NCBI GenBank assembly: GCA_036939975.1
Contig: JALLPB010000122.1
Location: 1-16,081 of the forward strand
Length of the DNA: 16,081 nt
Reading direction: 5' to 3'
From: Cyclostephanos tholiformis
Lineage: Eukaryota > Bacillariophyta > Thalassiosirophyceae > Thalassiosirales > Thalassiosiraceae
Shown: positions 8,748 through 16,081 of the stretch, in pieces
Layout of the letters: each line of letters begins with the position of its first letter
Position numbering within the stretch: the first letter of the stretch is position 1
Notes under the pieces: generated by a model
What the model was told of the DNA's origin: nothing
The model's input: only the letters and a program-made list of their open reading frames with translations
Databases searched by the model: none
Made by a program: the position numbers and the translations under genes

Positions 8748-10020
8748 AAGTTGGCTCTGGACCCAACGAAGGCTGTCGTCTTGATAGCGTAGTGCTTTGT
8801 TACTCTCCGGTTTAATGTGCAAGTACATGTCTCTTTCCATATTGTTATGATGACGTGTATGGTCTTTCTAAAATTCAGGACCCTTGTATCTATCATTCAT
8901 CATTGATTTATGCGTAATGTCATGCGACCAGATGGATATTTACTGCTTCAGTTTCCCCTTGGTCGTTCCCAAATGACGTAACGTCTCATATGTATTCCAG
9001 GCACTCGTTTTTGTCGTCTGTACAGGGCCGACAAATATAGGCAGGGTCTTCTTATGGTTGGTCTCATGAACCAGACTTTCTTGATAAGAAGTCTTTGCCA
9101 TCAAAATTGCTGCACTTCAATGTAATAAAAATTTTATTATTTCTTAGTACATTTGTGGCCGAATACGAGCAGTCGACCTGCTTTTACTCCTGCATCATCG
9201 TAACTGCCAGGTCGGATATTGCGAACTCAATTGTGAGCTTAATTTTACAGTTGCAGGTGGAAATATTCGCGCTTTGCTTTCTTGGGGTGAAAATTATTTG
9301 ATTTGATCTGAGAAAGTCAACTTATTATCCAAGATGATTGTCTTTGTGTGTAATTCCAGGGGTATGGACGCGAAGTCGATCATGGGCAAGTTCAAGGAGA
9401 GCTGGAGTGCTCAAATACCTTGAGATGAGGTATGAATCAGGGAGGGCACTTTTGAGGGGGGGGGTGTAACTTTCCACAGAATACTATACGCTATTCTTTG
9501 GCACATTATCGCGATGTTAGCAATTCATTCAAGATGTAGTAGAGGCTGTCGGGATTCCAGTTGGGGTGATATCTGATGTTGGCGCGATTTGCGAAATTGT
9601 AGATTAATTTACGATACAGATGTGATGCAGCCTTCTACTGCTCAATCTCTGCGATAATTGCGCTCGACGTCATCCACCCACAAACGGTTACGTCGTGCGA
9701 ACAGGAAACCAAGCTTATTTTACGGGCTAATCTTCGGAACGTCCCCGAAATCAAGCTTCGTAATCCGTAATCACGCCATGCACCCCATGCGTGGGAAATG
9801 CACAAAGACATTACCGGAAGTGGGATCATCTTACTGGCATTTTTTCGAGCTACTTAGCATGAGATGCGAACGAGGAAGAAAAAAGTGCGTCAAGGAATGT
9901 TAACGCGAGAGCTGCGAATCGTAGCTTGGTGGCGGATATAGCGCGAGAGTAGAGCATACTTCAACCTCTCCATAAATTCCTCGTTTGAAAGTCATGACAG
10001 TTGTGTCAGCCGTATTATTT
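8748..10020. other. Spacer between the unknown gene and the RibD-CRM gene
   Basis: No full gene is supported. It includes the CRE-like pair TGACGTAACGTCTCA (8974-8988) and a 17-base palindrome TAATAAAA-A-TTTTATTA (9123-9139) that offers AATAAA on both strands. It also contains an exon-like stretch at 9360-9423 and a run of 10 G near 9457-9466. The 3' ends of both flanking genes point into this region, so polyadenylation sites for both are expected here. Confidence 0.5.
9360..9423 (+). other. Possible short terminal exon or small open frame
   Basis: A pyrimidine-flanked acceptor-like TGTAATTCCAG ends at 9359. It is followed by a 19-codon frame from ATG 9364 (MDAKSIMGKFKESWSAQIP) to TGA 9421-9423. 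The local composition is more coding-like than the surroundings. Joining it to the 7185-8747 gene would need a non-canonical donor before that gene's stop (for example GTCTGA near 8710) and a 650-bp intron, long compared with the others here. It may be chance. Confidence 0.15.
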
Positions 10021-11539
10021 TCAAGCCTCGTTCGAATTCAAATCCAAAATAGGCGGAATGGACGGTCGATACAACAGAGCCGTGTGGCCGATGACCTGGG
10101 CGACGTGCGCATCGAGCATCTCGGCCACGCGTCCCGAGAGTACCCTCGCCGCCTTCTTCTTCCCAACGGCGTTGTTCAGCCTGAGCAGGACCAATTCGTG
10201 ATCCCAAAGGTATCCGTCTATCGACTCAAGGAGCCCGACCTCGATCGGTACGTCGCGAGCGAAGTCGACGACGTCCCCTCCTCCCGACGATGATGCGTCG
10301 TCGTCGTCGTCTTCGTCTTCGTCGTCTTCGTCATCCCTCGATTTTTTGGCGATGCCGGCGTTCGTCCCCCCCCCCGGCCAATCGATTCGTCGCATCGTGC
10401 CGTCCGCCTTCATCCTCCCCGCGATGCTCCGTAGCGCCCTTCGCATCCCTCCGTCGACGATTTCGTCGAGATTGCGTTTGCCCCCGGTTTCCCCCCCCCC
10501 CCCCCCCCCCCGATCGGGAGGAGGATACGCGCTTGACGAAGTACCGTATGAGATCGCGACAGTCCTCGATCGCTTCCGTTTCCCCATCGACGACGACGAC
10601 ATTACCGTCGTCGTCGTCGTCGTCGTCGTCGTTCCGGGTTCCGAGCACGCGAACGTCGATGCCCGCGTCCGCGAGCATCCCGATGCCACCGCCGTCCACC
10701 ATCGGATTCGGATCCACGCACCCGATCACGACGCGACGTACGCCGGATACGATCAGGGACGACGCGCAGGGCGGCGTCCGACCGACGTGACAGCAGGGCT
10801 CGAGGGTGACGTAGGCCGTGACGTTGACGTTCGCGAATATTCCTCCGAGGAGGACATGCGGACCGTCGTCGTCGGTCCTCCCGTACCTATCGAGCAGGTC
10901 GAGGACCGCTTTCGCGGTCGACGACGAGTCGTCGTGGTCGTGGTCGTGGTCGTCGTCGTCGTCCTTGGACGTCGAAACGAACATGACCGACCTCGCCGCG
11001 CCCACGCCGTCGTCGACGTGCCCGCACGCCTCGAATAGGGCGAATGCCTCGGCGTGGGGCATGCCGGCGCGGGGGTGGAATCCCGATCCAACGACGACGT
11101 CGTTCCCGTCGTCGTCGTGTCGGACGAGGACGCACCCCACCGCCGGATTCGGGTACGTGTTGCCGTACCCGATGCGGGCGAGGTCGATCGCTCGTCTCAT
11201 GTGCGAGACGTCCGCGGAGGAGAGGGGGCGGCGGATCGTGGTCGTCGTCGTCGTCGTCGTCGTGGAGGGGGGACGAGGGGGAGGATCGATGCCCGCGCTG
11301 CCTTCGAGCGACCATGACGGGGCCCGCGCGCGTCGTCTTCTACCGTCGACTACGTGGTATGAATATAGGTGCCGCTTCGGGGAAGGAGGGTGGAGAGTGC
11401 CAACCCCCCCGTCGTACCCTCCGTTGTGGACGAAGGCAAAGGCCGAAAAGGCGCGTGGCGAGATGACAACCCGGAGGAGGACCAGTCGGCGGAGGAGGAG
11501 CCTCGCGGAGGATGGAACGACGGTGCCCGTATCGCGCAT
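10021..11539 (-). CDS. Plastid-targeted RibD-type deaminase fused to a CRM/YhbY domain, frameshifted at a G21 run
   Basis: Part 1 (11539 down to about 10510) is a pyrimidine deaminase of riboflavin synthesis, which deaminates the 2,5-diamino-pyrimidinone phosphate intermediate. Residues 113-138 show the family start (MRRAIDLAR, NTYPNPAVGCVLV). The zinc/catalytic motif is H162-A-E164, with PCCHVGRTPPC at 248-258 (ligands C249, C258). DPNPMVDGGGI follows at 277-286, and YFVKR marks the domain end. An insertion of about 55 residues with an Asp/His run sits between EAFALFEACG and TAYVTLEPC. The N-terminus (LLLRRLVLLRVV, then FSAFAF at 31-36) fits diatom plastid targeting. No RibD reductase domain follows. 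Part 2, in another frame, matches the CRM/YhbY RNA-binding fold (MRRALRSIAGRMK, an acidic insertion, LLESIDGYLWDHELVLLRL, VAQVIGHTALLYRPS). The frames meet at 21 G (10491-10511); 20 or 23 G would join them into one protein of about 505 residues. A sequencing error in the run is the simplest reading. Two separate genes is less likely. Confidence 0.82.
10491..10511 (-). repeat. G21 homopolymer (minus strand) at the domain junction and frame break
   Basis: Twenty-one consecutive C on the plus strand separate the deaminase frame from the CRM frame. In the deaminase frame the protein continues into an Arg-rich low-complexity tail and stops near 10331. One base fewer, or two more, leads into the CRM frame instead. 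A second run (C10, 10366-10375) lies in the CRM part without a frame break. Confidence 0.95.
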
Positions 11540-12220
11540 ATTATTATGATGTCGTGATCGCCCTTACACCTCCTCGCCCTCGATGATGATCCACGAGCAG
11601 TCCCCGTGCCAACCAAACCAGTGAAAGATCACGCAAATATGCGGCGGCGCGCGTCTGCACGCGTTCTGTAAGTTCCTCTCTACAGAAAGGGAGAGTTGGC
11701 GATCGGCATTGCCATGGTGTGACTAGTATTTCGTTGCCGCTCGAAGCCGATTTTTTATTATACGGACGAGGGGAGTGTACGGCATGGTGCATGACGCGGT
11801 TAGAGGTTGAGTGACGTACGGCTCCTCGTTCTGCGTGCATCTTGCGTTACATACTTTCGGAATCAGTACGATCGGCCTGTCCTTGCCCGTTTGGGCTGTG
11901 AAAGTTGATGTCTCTCCGCCCCACGCTCATATTATTATTTTTTCATATTACCTAGTATTCTTTCATGCGCTGCACACGTAACACGCGGAGCCTCCAAATT
12001 CGCTGATTCCGAAACATCTCGTTCAGCCATCCAACTCTCTTCATCTCTTCTTCTCTTCTTCTCCCTCCCCCCTTCACCTGACAGCGTCAGGTTTTACTTC
12101 CGCCCGAGATATTATTTATATTCTATCTGCATCGACGGGGACGCTGCATGCACATTGGCCGTGGTTCCAAAGACGAAATCCACATTCTCCGATTAAGTAG
12201 TAACAATTATAATTATAATA
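11540..12220. promoter_or_regulatory. Divergent intergenic region between RibD-CRM and the pseudouridine synthase
   Basis: These 681 bp separate the two start codons and must hold both promoters. No gene is supported. It contains a perfect dyad ACCTGAC-AGC-GTCAGGT at 12076-12092, a pyrimidine-rich tract (CTTCTTCTCTTCTTCTCCC, about 12047-12066) and TGACGT at 11812-11817. TGACGT-type sites are reported in CO2/cAMP-responsive diatom promoters (from memory); their role here is untested. Confidence 0.4.
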
Positions 12221-13516
12221 ATGCGCCTCTATTGGAGTCTTCCCGCGCTCGCCGCCCTCTCGGCGTCGACGGCGGCGGTGACCGCGTTCGCGCCACCACC
12301 TCCCGGCGCCGCGATCGCGCATCGCGCGAGCTCGGCCCTGCGACAGGTCGTCGCCGCGGCTGGACCCGACGTCAAGGCTAGGCAGGATATCACCCTGGAG
12401 AAGCTGAAGGCGAAGGACGCCGCGTCCCATGCCATAACCAAGGATGTGAGTTCGTTTCCCTCTCTTTCTTTTGTTTGTGTGTGGGGGGGGAGGGATGGGG
12501 GAGGGGAGGGGAGGGGAGGGGAGGGGGGCGCCGCCCACGACGTCGACGCCGGGCTCCAATTCATCATTCCCCCTCCTCCCCCCGGGGAAGTCCCCTTGGA
12601 TCGTGGATCGCTCCGACTCGTTCGGTGCTCCGTTGAATGCCCCCGCGACACCTTCGATCTCTCGTCACAATTCAGCCCAACCACATCGTCCTCATCCCTC
12701 TGTTACCGACTTTTTTCATATTTTCAGGACCTCGACGTCGTGTTCGAGGATGACCACATAGTCGTCGTAAGCAAACCGTCCGGCGTTCTAACCGTGCCCG
12801 GTAAGGACGAATCAAACCCCTCCCTCAACAGGGCCGTATTCGAGCGCTTCGGTTCGGAATCCGGCCGCATGGACAAGATGGTCGTTCATCGGCTGGGGAT
12901 GGACACCTCCGGCCTCGTCGTCTTCGCTCGCACGGACGCCGCGCTCCGTGGGATGAACGCCCTCTTCCGCGCCCGCAAGGTCTCGAGGGTATACGAGGCG
13001 TTGGTTTGCGGCCACGTGTCCCAGGACTCGGGTTCGATCGACCTACCCCTAATGCGGGATTACGAGTGCCCCCCCTTCATGAGGGTCAGCACCGACGACC
13101 ACCAGAGGGCGCTCGTGGAATTGGACGCCGATTTGGTCGGGAAGAAGCTCCTCGAGGCCCCCAAGGACAGCCTAACGAGGTACGCGGTAGTGTCGAGGGA
13201 ATCCATGGATGGGAACGACGTCACCCGGCTCGCGCTCACCAGTGTCTCCGGACGGACCCACCAGCTGAACGTGCACTGCGCGGCGATCGGGCATCCCATC
13301 GTGGGAGACGCCGTTTACGGTTACGGCGGCGAGGCGGCGTCGAACGGCGGCCTGGACGAGTCCGACCTGCCGGAGGACAGGGCCAGCGAGGAACTGCAGC
13401 GAGCCATCGCCGACGCATGTAAGGGGAAGCCCATGTGCGTTCATGCTAAGTCGATCAGTTTTAGGCACCCCGTGACGAAGGAACAGCTGTCATTCGAGAG
13501 CAAATCATCCTTTTAA
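12221..13516 (+). CDS. Plastid-targeted RluA-family RNA pseudouridine synthase, two exons, atypical active-site motif
   Basis: RluA-type enzymes convert uridine to pseudouridine in rRNA or tRNA. Exon 1 is 12221-12445 and exon 2 is 12728-13516. The 282-bp phase-0 intron has donor GAT|GTGAGT and acceptor TTTTCAG|GAC. The intron happens to contain no in-frame stop, so an uncut 431-residue frame also exists; the spliced protein has 337 residues. Residues 1-25 form a hydrophobic leader ending AVTAFAP, the diatom plastid motif. The catalytic domain starts DLDVVFEDDHIVVVSKPSGVLTVPG (76 on). Motif II reads H129-R-L-G-M-D-T-S-G137: the position of the usual catalytic Asp (HRLD) is Gly132, with an Asp two residues later. 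Motif III reads GRTHQLNVHCAAIGHPIVGDAVYG (250 on), with Asn where most members have Arg. It is either a divergent subfamily or an enzyme without activity. The RibD-CRM gene is divergent to it, 681 bp away. Confidence 0.92.
   Translation: MRLYWSLPALAALSASTAAVTAFAPPPPGAAIAHRASSALRQVVAAAGPDVKARQDITLEKLKAKDAASHAITKDVSSFPSLSFVCVWGGRDGGGEGRGGEGGAAHDVDAGLQFIIPPPPPGEVPLDRGSLRLVRCSVECPRDTFDLSSQFSPTTSSSSLCYRLFSYFQDLDVVFEDDHIVVVSKPSGVLTVPGKDESNPSLNRAVFERFGSESGRMDKMVVHRLGMDTSGLVVFARTDAALRGMNALFRARKVSRVYEALVCGHVSQDSGSIDLPLMRDYECPPFMRVSTDDHQRALVELDADLVGKKLLEAPKDSLTRYAVVSRESMDGNDVTRLALTSVSGRTHQLNVHCAAIGHPIVGDAVYGYGGEAASNGGLDESDLPEDRASEELQRAIADACKGKPMCVHAKSISFRHPVTKEQLSFESKSSF
12482..12532 (+). repeat. G-rich intronic tract with G-quadruplex potential
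   Basis: Inside the pseudouridine synthase intron, GGGGGGGGAGG is followed by GGGGGA and several GGGGA units, ending in GGGGGG near 12527. At least five runs of four or more G lie on the transcript strand, separated by a single A or a few bases. This meets the usual pattern for a G-quadruplex in DNA and pre-mRNA. Confidence 0.8.
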
Positions 13517-14344
13517 TCTTAATTGGGCATAAATAATTATAGAGTGTTCTGTTGTTATCGTAAGGGCAGATTGATGTTTGCCTCGACGAATGAGTGAGTC
13601 TCCATAATGTACCTTCCCGAGCGGCACCTCTGCCCATTTTGGGATTTTGATACACTTAATAGCTTCATGATACCTTGATTCTTGCCGCACTCTGAAATCG
13701 ACACACTTTTGCGCTGGTTGATAATTATCCAATTGTATATCTTTTGCTTCGTCGGCCTTATCCTTGCATCATTTAGCCTGAATAATTTCTACTCCAACTC
13801 ATGCTGATGAAAACAGCTTGTGGGTCGGGGTATGCTCATCATCACAATCATCGCAGTCGCCATTGGCATCATCACCGTTACCGTCATCACCCTCTCGCCG
13901 TCGAGTATCTTCTGGACAACAGGTTCATCACGTGTACTGTATTATTTGGGGGGGCACTTTGTGCATTTAGCATTGTTGCTGAAAAAAGAAGTAATTGTCA
14001 CGTCCAAACTTAACTATAAGGTTAATGACCGACGAATCATTAAAGCTAGACTACAACTCTTATCCTTGTTGAAGTCGTGGAAGGTAAGTTCCTCAAGAAT
14101 CCCATGGAAGAGACAATAATTAATTCTCCAACAGTATGACTTTGTCGAAAATAGGTGATCTCGAGAGTGGCACGTTCCACAAAAAACGAAGTGAATCGAA
14201 TACATGACTGTCATGTTCTTTGCATATGTACATCAGACTTTGCCATTACACGAAAGCAGTGGCACTGTGAAAAAAATAATGTTGCAAGATGATCGAAACA
14301 TGCAACAGGGTGGGAAGTCTGACCGAGAGCCCCACGAGGAACAA
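13517..14344. other. Convergent spacer between the pseudouridine synthase and DCC genes
   Basis: No gene is supported in these 828 bp; the 3' ends of both flanking genes point into it. A triplet-biased stretch at 13834-13902 (ATC/GTC/CAC triplets) opens a 99-residue frame from 13820 with a hydrophobic start. Its composition is that of a degenerate trinucleotide repeat, so it is not called a gene. A run of seven or eight G lies near 13950. Confidence 0.5.
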
Positions 14345-14986
14345 CTACGAGATGGCAAGACTGTCGTCCACGAATCTATCCGCGAACTCCCCATCCGCGT
14401 CGAATCGACACTCATCCCTTTTACCCATGATCCTATACCGATTATCCGCCACGCCGTCGTAGATTAAGTCGCGCAGGAATTGCGGCACGACTATCACCGC
14501 CAGCCTCGCAAACGGTCGCATAGGTAGCATCGGCAGGGGATTCAACGACTCGGCGATGCCAAGGATGGCGTCCGACTTGATGTATGCACCCTCGGGCGTG
14601 ACTAGGACTATGGAACTTATGTCATCCGCGGATCGTCCGTGATATTGAAGCAAGGCGCGTCCGACGTTCGATTGGAGGGCCGCGAAACGGAGCTTGCCGC
14701 TGGCATCCCAATCTATGGCCGTATTGACCGCGTTGTTACACATGTTGCACACTCCGTCAAATAGAATTATCGGACGCCTGTCAACATCGAAGACTCTATC
14801 CAGCACCACGGACGGAGGCGACAGTGCGACGACGGGAGTGGAAAACGGAGTAGTCGTCGACGAAGCGGCCGCGGTGCACCCCACGCCCGTGCGTCCGTGC
14901 GGGGCGAATGCGCGACATGCTCCGAGTCGAGATGCGATGATGCTGAGTTGCATCATCGAAAGGAACAGCTTGCTGGGGAACATCAT
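14345..14986 (-). CDS. Plastid-targeted DCC-family (DUF393) thiol-oxidoreductase-like protein
   Basis: The 213-residue protein belongs to the DCC (DUF393) family, small thioredoxin-like proteins of unproven function named after their DxxCxxC motif. Residues 73-83 read IILFDGVCNMC (D77, C80, C83), the family's N-terminal motif. RFAALQS at 100-106 is the next conserved block. The segment PMRPFARLAVIVVPQFLRDLIYD (155-177) is followed by the family's C-terminal signature NRYRIMGKRDECR (182-194). Residues 1-30 form a signal-peptide-like leader (SKLFLSMMQLSIIA) and then ACRAFAPHG, the diatom plastid motif, with the expected cut before Phe27. A start at Met11 or Met12 would shorten the leader; Met1 and Met2 are both possible. 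No introns are seen. The gene is divergent from the ankyrin gene. Confidence 0.9.
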   Translation of the reverse strand: MMFPSKLFLSMMQLSIIASRLGACRAFAPHGRTGVGCTAAASSTTTPFSTPVVALSPPSVVLDRVFDVDRRPIILFDGVCNMCNNAVNTAIDWDASGKLRFAALQSNVGRALLQYHGRSADDISSIVLVTPEGAYIKSDAILGIAESLNPLPMLPMRPFARLAVIVVPQFLRDLIYDGVADNRYRIMGKRDECRFDADGEFADRFVDDSLAIS

Positions 14987-15253
14987 TGTCTATCAGACGT
15001 CGAATAGGCAGGTCCGTCTATGGTAATGCTTTTTATTTCCGGGTTGGTTGGGACTGCCAAAAAGATATGCGAATAAATAAAATGATTGCCTCGCACTCAT
15101 CGTATCGGTGCTCTGGTCGGTTTGGGACAAGCAACAACGTTGTGACTCATATTTTTTGGGAGATATTTTTATATACCGTCACTATACCGTAACCCCAATC
15201 CATCAACAACACGAATAATAATTGCATTTTTTCCCGGAAAATACTATTAAATC
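14987..15253. promoter_or_regulatory. Short divergent promoter region, DCC and ankyrin genes
   Basis: Only 267 bp separate the two start codons. The stretch is AT-rich near the ankyrin side, with TTTTTATATACC (15168-15179) as the best TATA-like candidate. A short direct repeat CGTCACTATACCGTAA / TATACCGTCAC occurs at 15173-15192. Assignment to either gene is a guess. Confidence 0.35.
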
Positions 15254-16081
15254 ATGCCGTCAAAGCGTCGAATGAGGAGGAGGAGGTCGAGGTCGGAATC
15301 GTCGTCCGATTCCTCTAGCGATAGCTCGAGGGGGTGAGTTTGTCGTTAATATACAACATGCGCTTTATTCTTCATGATTTATCGGCCCAGTTTGTACAAT
15401 GATTACTATGACCCACCCCACCCCCCAACGAATTGAGAGGTGGCGGTAATAATATATCGTATATTATGGGCGGCGCCCTAGCTGCCCCATGGTTGCTCTA
15501 TCATATGTTATCACCGGGGGAGTGGTGGCATTTCGTCGAAGGTGTCGTTCGTTCAGCCCGGCCTTCATGCATCCATTGCTCGATTGCTCAGTCCCCCCCG
15601 CCCCCCCCTCCCCCGACGTTCACACGTCGTGATGCCCGATGATATATGATTCCTCACCGTGTTCCACCATGAAATCAGGGACTCCTCCGACTCGTCCCAC
15701 GACGACGGCAACGTCGATGATCACGATCGTGGACCCTACGATCCCCTCTCCGACGACCTCGATGCCCTCATAGACAGCGTCGTCGATTACGACGATCCGC
15801 GAACGCTGTGGGATCACGTCCGTACGTGGCTTCGCACTCATTCCATCGACGAGACCCGATACGCGATCGAGTACAAGGGCGAATTCGATACCACGGCGTT
15901 GCACGTGGCGTGTAGGAATCGTCCACCGAGGGACGTCGTGGAGGTCATGCTCATGGCGAGTTCGGACATGATCTTCTGGGCGGATAGCTTCGGTTGGTTG
16001 CCGGTGCGTGCACGCCACGCTCGCCCAACACCTTATTTTTTTTTGAAACGTCGGGTGGGTGGGTGGGTGCGTGGGTGGATG
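15254..16081 (+). CDS. Ankyrin-repeat protein, N-terminal part (runs off the right edge)
   Basis: Exon 1 is 15254-15333 (80 nt). Intron 1 is 15334-15678, with donor GG|GTGAGT and acceptor AAATCAG|GG. Exon 2 is 15679-16003, followed by a donor CCG|GTGCGT whose intron continues past the window. The two exons join in phase to 135 codons. The protein starts with an Arg/Ser-rich then Ser/Asp-rich tract (RRMRRRRSRSESSSDSS). An acidic region follows, then LWDHVRTWLRTHS, and an ankyrin repeat, TALHVACRNRPPRDVVEVML at 99-118. DSFGWLP at 129-135 is the start of the next repeat, whose HYA core would lie in exon 3. Large families of ankyrin proteins with LHVACRN-type repeats are common in diatom genomes (general knowledge). 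Partner and function cannot be told. Confidence 0.75.
15449..15467. repeat. AT-rich palindrome in ankyrin intron 1
   Basis: ATAATATA (15449-15456) and TATATTAT (15460-15467) are exact reverse complements around TCG. The intron also holds a long C-rich tract near 15593-15614. No role is assigned. Confidence 0.6.

Noticed and set aside
9658..9903. 81-residue frame, Lys/Arg/Ser-rich
   Set aside because: No motif, no clear start context, and composition like the spacer around it.
10437..10553. An intron that would remove the G21 run (donor GTACTT, acceptor GCGAAG)
   Set aside because: It would also delete the conserved YFVKR end of the deaminase and the first conserved residues of the CRM part. 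A miscounted homopolymer explains the break with one base.
10290..11549. Long plus-strand frames opposite the RibD-CRM gene (166, 230 and 243 residues)
   Set aside because: They are antisense shadows made of Val, Ser and Arg runs from the GTC/GAC triplets; the minus strand has the conserved motifs.
13820..14119. 99-residue frame with a hydrophobic N-terminus
   Set aside because: The hydrophobic part comes from a degenerate ATC/GTC triplet repeat; the rest has no coding-like composition and no recognisable family.
15620..16018. 132-residue minus-strand frame
   Set aside because: It is antisense to exon 2 of the ankyrin gene, which has the LHVACRN repeat and consistent splice sites.

Overview
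The window looks like nuclear DNA from a diatom, probably a centric one (inference). Genes are compact and GC-rich, with few short introns carrying GTGAGT/GTGCGT donors. Coding exons contain (GTC/GAC)n-type runs that give Asp/Ser tracts. Three proteins begin with a hydrophobic signal peptide followed by an 'AFAP/SAFAF' motif, the hallmark of diatom bipartite plastid targeting. The spacers are AT-rich and full of repeats.

Layout. 1-760 is a repeat block: a possible mobile-element coding remnant on the minus strand, a 37-bp tandem repeat, and then an array of nine GAGGTA(A/C)A motifs at about 30-bp spacing with unique sequence between them. 1285-3274 (+) is a two-exon gene for the TFIIH subunit p52/Tfb2. 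3275-6880 is about 3.6 kb of AT-rich DNA with no supported gene; it holds a second short-motif array (3890-3998), a 227/232-bp tandem duplication (4717-5175) and a strong hairpin (6810-6846). 6881-7151 is a foldback, MITE-like element with long terminal inverted repeats; its right edge lies 33 bp before the ATG of the next gene. 7185-8747 (+) is a 520-residue protein I do not recognise. 8748-10020 is spacer.

The right third is gene-dense. 10021-11539 (-) encodes a plastid-targeted RibD-type pyrimidine deaminase domain followed by a CRM/YhbY RNA-binding domain; the two parts are separated by a frameshift at a run of 21 G (minus strand). 12221-13516 (+) is a plastid-targeted RluA-family pseudouridine synthase with one intron, in which the catalytic Asp position of HRLD is Gly. 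14345-14986 (-) is a plastid-targeted DCC-family (DUF393) thiol-oxidoreductase-like protein. 15254 to beyond the right edge (+) is the start of an ankyrin-repeat gene.

The genes do not form a pathway. Three neighbours (RibD-CRM, RluA, DCC) are probably plastid proteins, and two of them carry RNA-related domains (CRM, pseudouridine synthase). RibD-CRM and RluA are divergently transcribed from a 681-bp intergenic region, and DCC and the ankyrin gene from a 267-bp one. The points most worth a second look are the deaminase-CRM fusion with a homopolymer at the domain junction, the two regularly spaced short-motif arrays, the MITE beside the unknown gene, and the pseudouridine synthase lacking the usual catalytic Asp.
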